Of a DNA stretch of 38,714 bases, positions 36,103 to 38,714 are shown piece after piece. Positions within the stretch are counted from its first letter, which is position 1; each line of letters begins with the position of its first letter. This DNA is from a virus. The translations under genes were made by a program, and so were the position numbers. The notes under the pieces are model-generated. The model saw only the letters and a list, made by a program, of their open reading frames with translations. It was not told where the DNA came from and did not search any database. Location: positions 1-38,714 of the IMG/VR virus record IMGVR_UViG_3300031707_000066, one strand, 5' to 3'.

Positions 36103-37062
36103 TTAATACGCTGTTATGATATTTGTTAAATCTATCTGCAATGTTTTCGCTCCGCTTACGTTATAGTATGCGTTGAATGTAACGCTTGCTCCGAGCAACC
36201 CGTCAACTTCTCCGAACGGATACGCAGTGTAGTGAATTTCTTTAAGGTCTATGTCAAGTTGGTTGTAATAAGTTGCTTCAATTAAAGCACCAACTAATGA
36301 AAATTTAAGGGTGGCAGAAGTATTTGCAAGGAATTTTGTCCTGTCGGCTTCGGTAGTGAAATACACGGTCATAGCACCCGACACAAGAAGTTTTCCTATC
36401 GTTAATACATCAACAATATTCTGGCTTCCACTTAATACTCTTAATGGAACGCTTTGGTTGTCTATCGTAAGAGACCAGTCCTTTATTGCGGTGACATTAG
36501 GTGTTGAATCAATGGTAACTGTGTTCTGGTAGAACATAAACGGCTTCGGGTCAACCCAAGTCGGCGAAAGAGAAAATCCTTCCGCATCTTCCGACTTGAA
36601 AAGTATGTCTGCGTCCATCGTGGTTTTTCCGTCGGCAGACTGTGTTATCGTTACCGATTTTACTACCGACAGAGGATATTGCTTTTGAACCAAACTTCTT
36701 TCAATGTGAAATGTAAAACTCTGATTTTGGACACTTGAATTATTCTTTAATATTGTATGTTTATATGCTAATGTTCCTGGATGGGCAGTAGTTAATGTCC
36801 CTAAAAGAGAATAAAAAATCTCTCCACAATTCAAACTCGTGACATCCATTTTACTTATTCTGCCTGTCCCGTCTTTTATGCCTGCTTGCGGAGGGTATCT
36901 TTCAAAAATTCCCCTGACTAAATCATCTTCTATCAGGCTCAATTTATAGTCAAATTCGCTGTCTCTTGCTACTGCAATATATCTTGACGGAATTACCGCA
37001 GTTCCTCTCGTTCCTTCTTTTCCTAATGCAATGTATTTACTCTCAATCGGATAATAACTCAT
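36103..37062 (-). CDS. Tail tube (major tail) protein
   Basis: 319 residues, all-beta. The start YIALGKEGTRGTAVIPSRYI is the KE-(T/S)-xGT pattern of siphophage major tail proteins. MDVTSLNCGEIFYSLLGTLT and ADGKTTMDADILFKSEDAEG follow, and a late SLTIDNQSVPLRVLSGSQNI matches tube proteins with paired domains. Hexamers would stack around the tape measure. Strong ribosome site GGAGGTAAAGTAAG. No sheath gene follows, consistent with a non-contractile tail. Confidence 0.82.
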   Translation of the reverse strand: MSYYPIESKYIALGKEGTRGTAVIPSRYIAVARDSEFDYKLSLIEDDLVRGIFERYPPQAGIKDGTGRISKMDVTSLNCGEIFYSLLGTLTTAHPGTLAYKHTILKNNSSVQNQSFTFHIERSLVQKQYPLSVVKSVTITQSADGKTTMDADILFKSEDAEGFSLSPTWVDPKPFMFYQNTVTIDSTPNVTAIKDWSLTIDNQSVPLRVLSGSQNIVDVLTIGKLLVSGAMTVYFTTEADRTKFLANTSATLKFSLVGALIEATYYNQLDIDLKEIHYTAYPFGEVDGLLGASVTFNAYYNVSGAKTLQIDLTNIITAY

Positions 37063-37063
37063 C

Positions 37064-37258
37064 TTACTTTACCTCCTCAATGGGTTCTTCTGATAATAGA
37101 CCTTGCGGTTTCAGTATTTCTATTACCGTTTCGTCTGTTACTTCCTGTCTCTTTTTGTAGAAAAACACTGTCGCTTGATGTGTTACCACGCAATCCTCTA
37201 CTGCATAATATTTTTTGATTTCGTCTTTTTCGTTTTTTTCCTTGTCTTTCTTTTTCAT
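37064..37258 (-). CDS. Small charged protein before the tail tube gene
   Basis: 64 residues, Lys/Glu/Asp-rich N terminus (KKKDKEKNEKDEIKKYYAVE) and a beta-like centre with VVTHQATVFFYKKRQEVTDE. One base from the tube gene. Co-localisation suggests a tail or neck accessory. Not recognised. Confidence 0.58.
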   Translation of the reverse strand: MKKKDKEKNEKDEIKKYYAVEDCVVTHQATVFFYKKRQEVTDETVIEILKPQGLLSEEPIEEVK

Positions 37259-37263
37259 ATTTT

Positions 37264-37719
37264 TTACCTGCTTGTTCTTAAAGTTACGAATTCCACTTCC
37301 ATTGTTATCTCCGCTTCCCTGTAAGGGTAACTCACTATGCTGTAATTCGTTGTTAAGAACTGAAATTTTAACGCTTTCCCGTTCAGGTCTGGATACGCCT
37401 CAAGTGTGTTCTTTATATCTTTTTCTATATCCATTATTCCTTGTGCAGTCGTGTCTCCAATTATTTGTTTCGTTATCCCGTAAACGTCCAGAACTATGTA
37501 TATTAGGATATTCAGTTTTATCCTTATATGGTTCGGGATACTATACCTATCCTCTGTGCAGGTCTGGGGTTCAAGGTATATAATCGGAAAGTTGGCGAAA
37601 TCTTCCCTGACGCCTTCCGCTATTTCCTTCACGTAATTCAAAGAACCAGAACCTGCCTGTGCGTTTTTTAATATTGTTACGACTTGTGTCCAGATGTCCT
37701 CTAATTTCGCTACCGCCAT
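37264..37719 (-). CDS. Tail terminator/completion protein
   Basis: 151 residues. LEDIWTQVVTILKNA, then FPIIYLEPQTCTEDRY and a beta pair with IVSYPYREAEITMEVEF near the C terminus are the layout of siphophage tail-terminator or minor tail proteins that cap the tube and join it to the head. Located between the gpG-like gene and the tube gene, the usual place. Start 37719 overlaps the upstream stop by the reading GGGACAATAAATG. Confidence 0.68.
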   Translation of the reverse strand: MAVAKLEDIWTQVVTILKNAQAGSGSLNYVKEIAEGVREDFANFPIIYLEPQTCTEDRYSIPNHIRIKLNILIYIVLDVYGITKQIIGDTTAQGIMDIEKDIKNTLEAYPDLNGKALKFQFLTTNYSIVSYPYREAEITMEVEFVTLRTSR

Positions 37720-38283
37720 TTATTGTCCCTTGAATACCCAATCACTTGCTATTTTTCTTATTCGTTCCATATGCAACCTTCTTATGTAAAGGAACGGTCT
37801 TGCTTGTATGACGCTTTCGGGCATATGCTTGTCGTGTTTTTTAACTTTAACTTTTTTCGGTATCATCGGTCTTCCCCAAGCCATCGTTTGAGTTCTAATG
37901 TGAGCCTTCGTGTGCAATATCCAGGGCGAACTCACTCCTCCAAATTGGTGTATAAATCCATATCCCACATTTGTTCCAACTGTCGCATATTCATCTGTTG
38001 CATTAGGAATTATATTTGCTCGCAAATACCCTGTATCCTGTAAAATTTTCGGCTTTCCTTCGCCTTTTCCTTTTCTTCTTAACGCTATTGTTAGTGGACT
38101 TAGTTCTTTCCATTTTTCTTTGTCCGTTCCTTCTTCACTGAAATTCTGCATAATGCTTTGATATATAACTTCCGAAATTCTCATCAAGGGAGTCTTCATA
38201 TTATTTATTCTGTCCCTTGTGTCTACTAAATTTTTAACAATCTTTTTTACAGCCTCCTTGTCATAAGTTATGAATATCCCCAT
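37720..38283 (-). CDS. Mu gpG-like virion morphogenesis protein
   Basis: 187 residues. Pattern of the phage virion morphogenesis family: IYQSIMQNFSEEGTDKEKWK, then ELSPLTIALRRKGKGEGKPK, ILQDTGYLRANI, VGTNVGYGFIHQFGG, and a terminal RPFLYI. In Mu this family acts in joining tail and head. Follows the gp36-like gene with a TAATG overlap. Family assignment by motif order. Confidence 0.8.
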   Translation of the reverse strand: MGIFITYDKEAVKKIVKNLVDTRDRINNMKTPLMRISEVIYQSIMQNFSEEGTDKEKWKELSPLTIALRRKGKGEGKPKILQDTGYLRANIIPNATDEYATVGTNVGYGFIHQFGGVSSPWILHTKAHIRTQTMAWGRPMIPKKVKVKKHDKHMPESVIQARPFLYIRRLHMERIRKIASDWVFKGQ

Positions 38284-38714
38284 TATTTCAAACCCACCAC
38301 GCTTTCATCAATGTTTGTGTCGTCAACTGTCCAAGTGCTTCCGTCGTCAAGCGTCATAATTCTCTTTACGTTTTTCGTTGTGGAATCTATTGCAAATCTT
38401 GAATCTCCTCCCGAAGGGCTTATTATTACTCCTGTGGAAGTTGTAAGTCTGATTTCATTGCTTTCAATCTTAGAAAGAACTTCGTCAACCCATTCCTTCC
38501 ACTTATTGTAGCCCATCTCTGGACTTTGACTTGGGCTTGGCGTCCTGTTTTGGTATATATCTCTTAAAACTGCGTATCGTGAATAATTTATACAAATAGT
38601 ATCAACTAATACTGCTGTCTGTAAATCCGCTCTTGTGTATCCAAGTTTTATTAACCTTGCTTCTACATAGTTTTCCGCTTCATCTATCCTTAAATCAATA
38701 TCGGTATCAAGCCA
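38283..38714 (-). CDS. Mu gp36-like head-tail connector, C-terminal part (gene crosses circle junction)
   Basis: This is the 3' part of the connector gene; coding continues beyond 38714 to the ATG at 199 once the circle is closed. The internal methionine at 38516 is codon 91 of the full protein, so a 77-residue call starting there would be truncated. This part carries the second helix pair (WKEWVDEVLSKIESNEIRL) and a beta-rich tail ending at TAA 38285-38283. The stop overlaps the start of the gpG-like gene (TAATG), implying translational coupling. Total length 167 residues, close to the usual size of gp36-like proteins. Confidence 0.75.
   Translation of the reverse strand, partial: WLDTDIDLRIDEAENYVEARLIKLGYTRADLQTAVLVDTICINYSRYAVLRDIYQNRTPSPSQSPEMGYNKWKEWVDEVLSKIESNEIRLTTSTGVIISPSGGDSRFAIDSTTKNVKRIMTLDDGSTWTVDDTNIDESVVGLK
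38588..38714. repeat. Right copy of 127-bp terminal direct repeat
   Basis: Second copy of bases 1-127. The reading frame of the connector gene runs through this copy without interruption and continues at base 128 of the left end to its start codon at 199, which supports true circular closure. Confidence 0.95.

Overview
The window is the genome of a tailed bacteriophage, apparently complete. The first 127 bases recur exactly as the last 127 (38588-38714), so the contig closes into a circle of 38,587 bp. Closing it restores one 167-codon gene in frame across the junction. Every convincing gene lies on the minus strand, so transcription runs from high to low coordinates. The DNA is visibly AT-rich, most genes have a GGAGG-type ribosome site, and several start/stop codons overlap (ATGA, TAATG). 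Promoters match the sigma-70 consensus (TTGACA or TTGACT, 17 bp, TATAAT), which suggests a bacterial host with ordinary housekeeping transcription. No tRNA, integrase, transposase, repressor, RNA polymerase or DNA polymerase was recognised. The host is not identifiable. Many proteins carry Sec-type signal peptides, which would fit a host with a periplasm, but that is inference.

Layout in the direction of transcription. (1) A 563-bp gene-free control region (20957-21519) holds an AT-rich stretch, two promoters, a duplicated 17-bp box and two terminator-like hairpins. (2) The early/replication block (20956 down to about 11.4 kb) encodes a RadC-like protein, many small zinc-ribbon or unknown proteins, a winged-helix protein, a putative annealing protein, a Cas4-like exonuclease, a replisome-organizer-like protein, a run of tiny and membrane proteins, and a VRR-NUC nuclease. 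(3) A perfect promoter at 11.4 kb begins a cassette of ParB-like protein, glycosyltransferase and radical-SAM enzyme, followed by small and large terminase. (4) Another promoter starts the portal-MuF fusion and a small helical protein. A third starts a structured leader RNA and the head operon: protease/scaffold, decoration protein, major capsid protein and a secreted protein, ending in a hairpin. (5) Across the circle junction come the Mu gp36-like connector, gpG-like protein, tail terminator and tail tube protein. (6) Between the tail tube and tape-measure genes sit four signal-peptide proteins and a lysis-like module. (7) Then come tape measure, a 995-residue tail protein, a YadA-like spike with a signal peptide, a cysteine-peptidase-like protein and an ATP-grasp enzyme.

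The head genes are of the Mu morphogenesis type (I-like protease, gp29-like portal, MuF, gp36, gpG) without Mu transposition genes. The tail genes (tube, terminator, tape measure, hub, no recognised sheath) indicate a siphovirus-like particle. The most unusual features are the seven secreted or membrane-targeted virion/surface proteins, the promoter-driven structured RNA before the protease gene, the ParB/glycosyltransferase/radical-SAM cassette, a G9 tract that splits a gene, and an in-frame amber codon in a zinc-ribbon gene.
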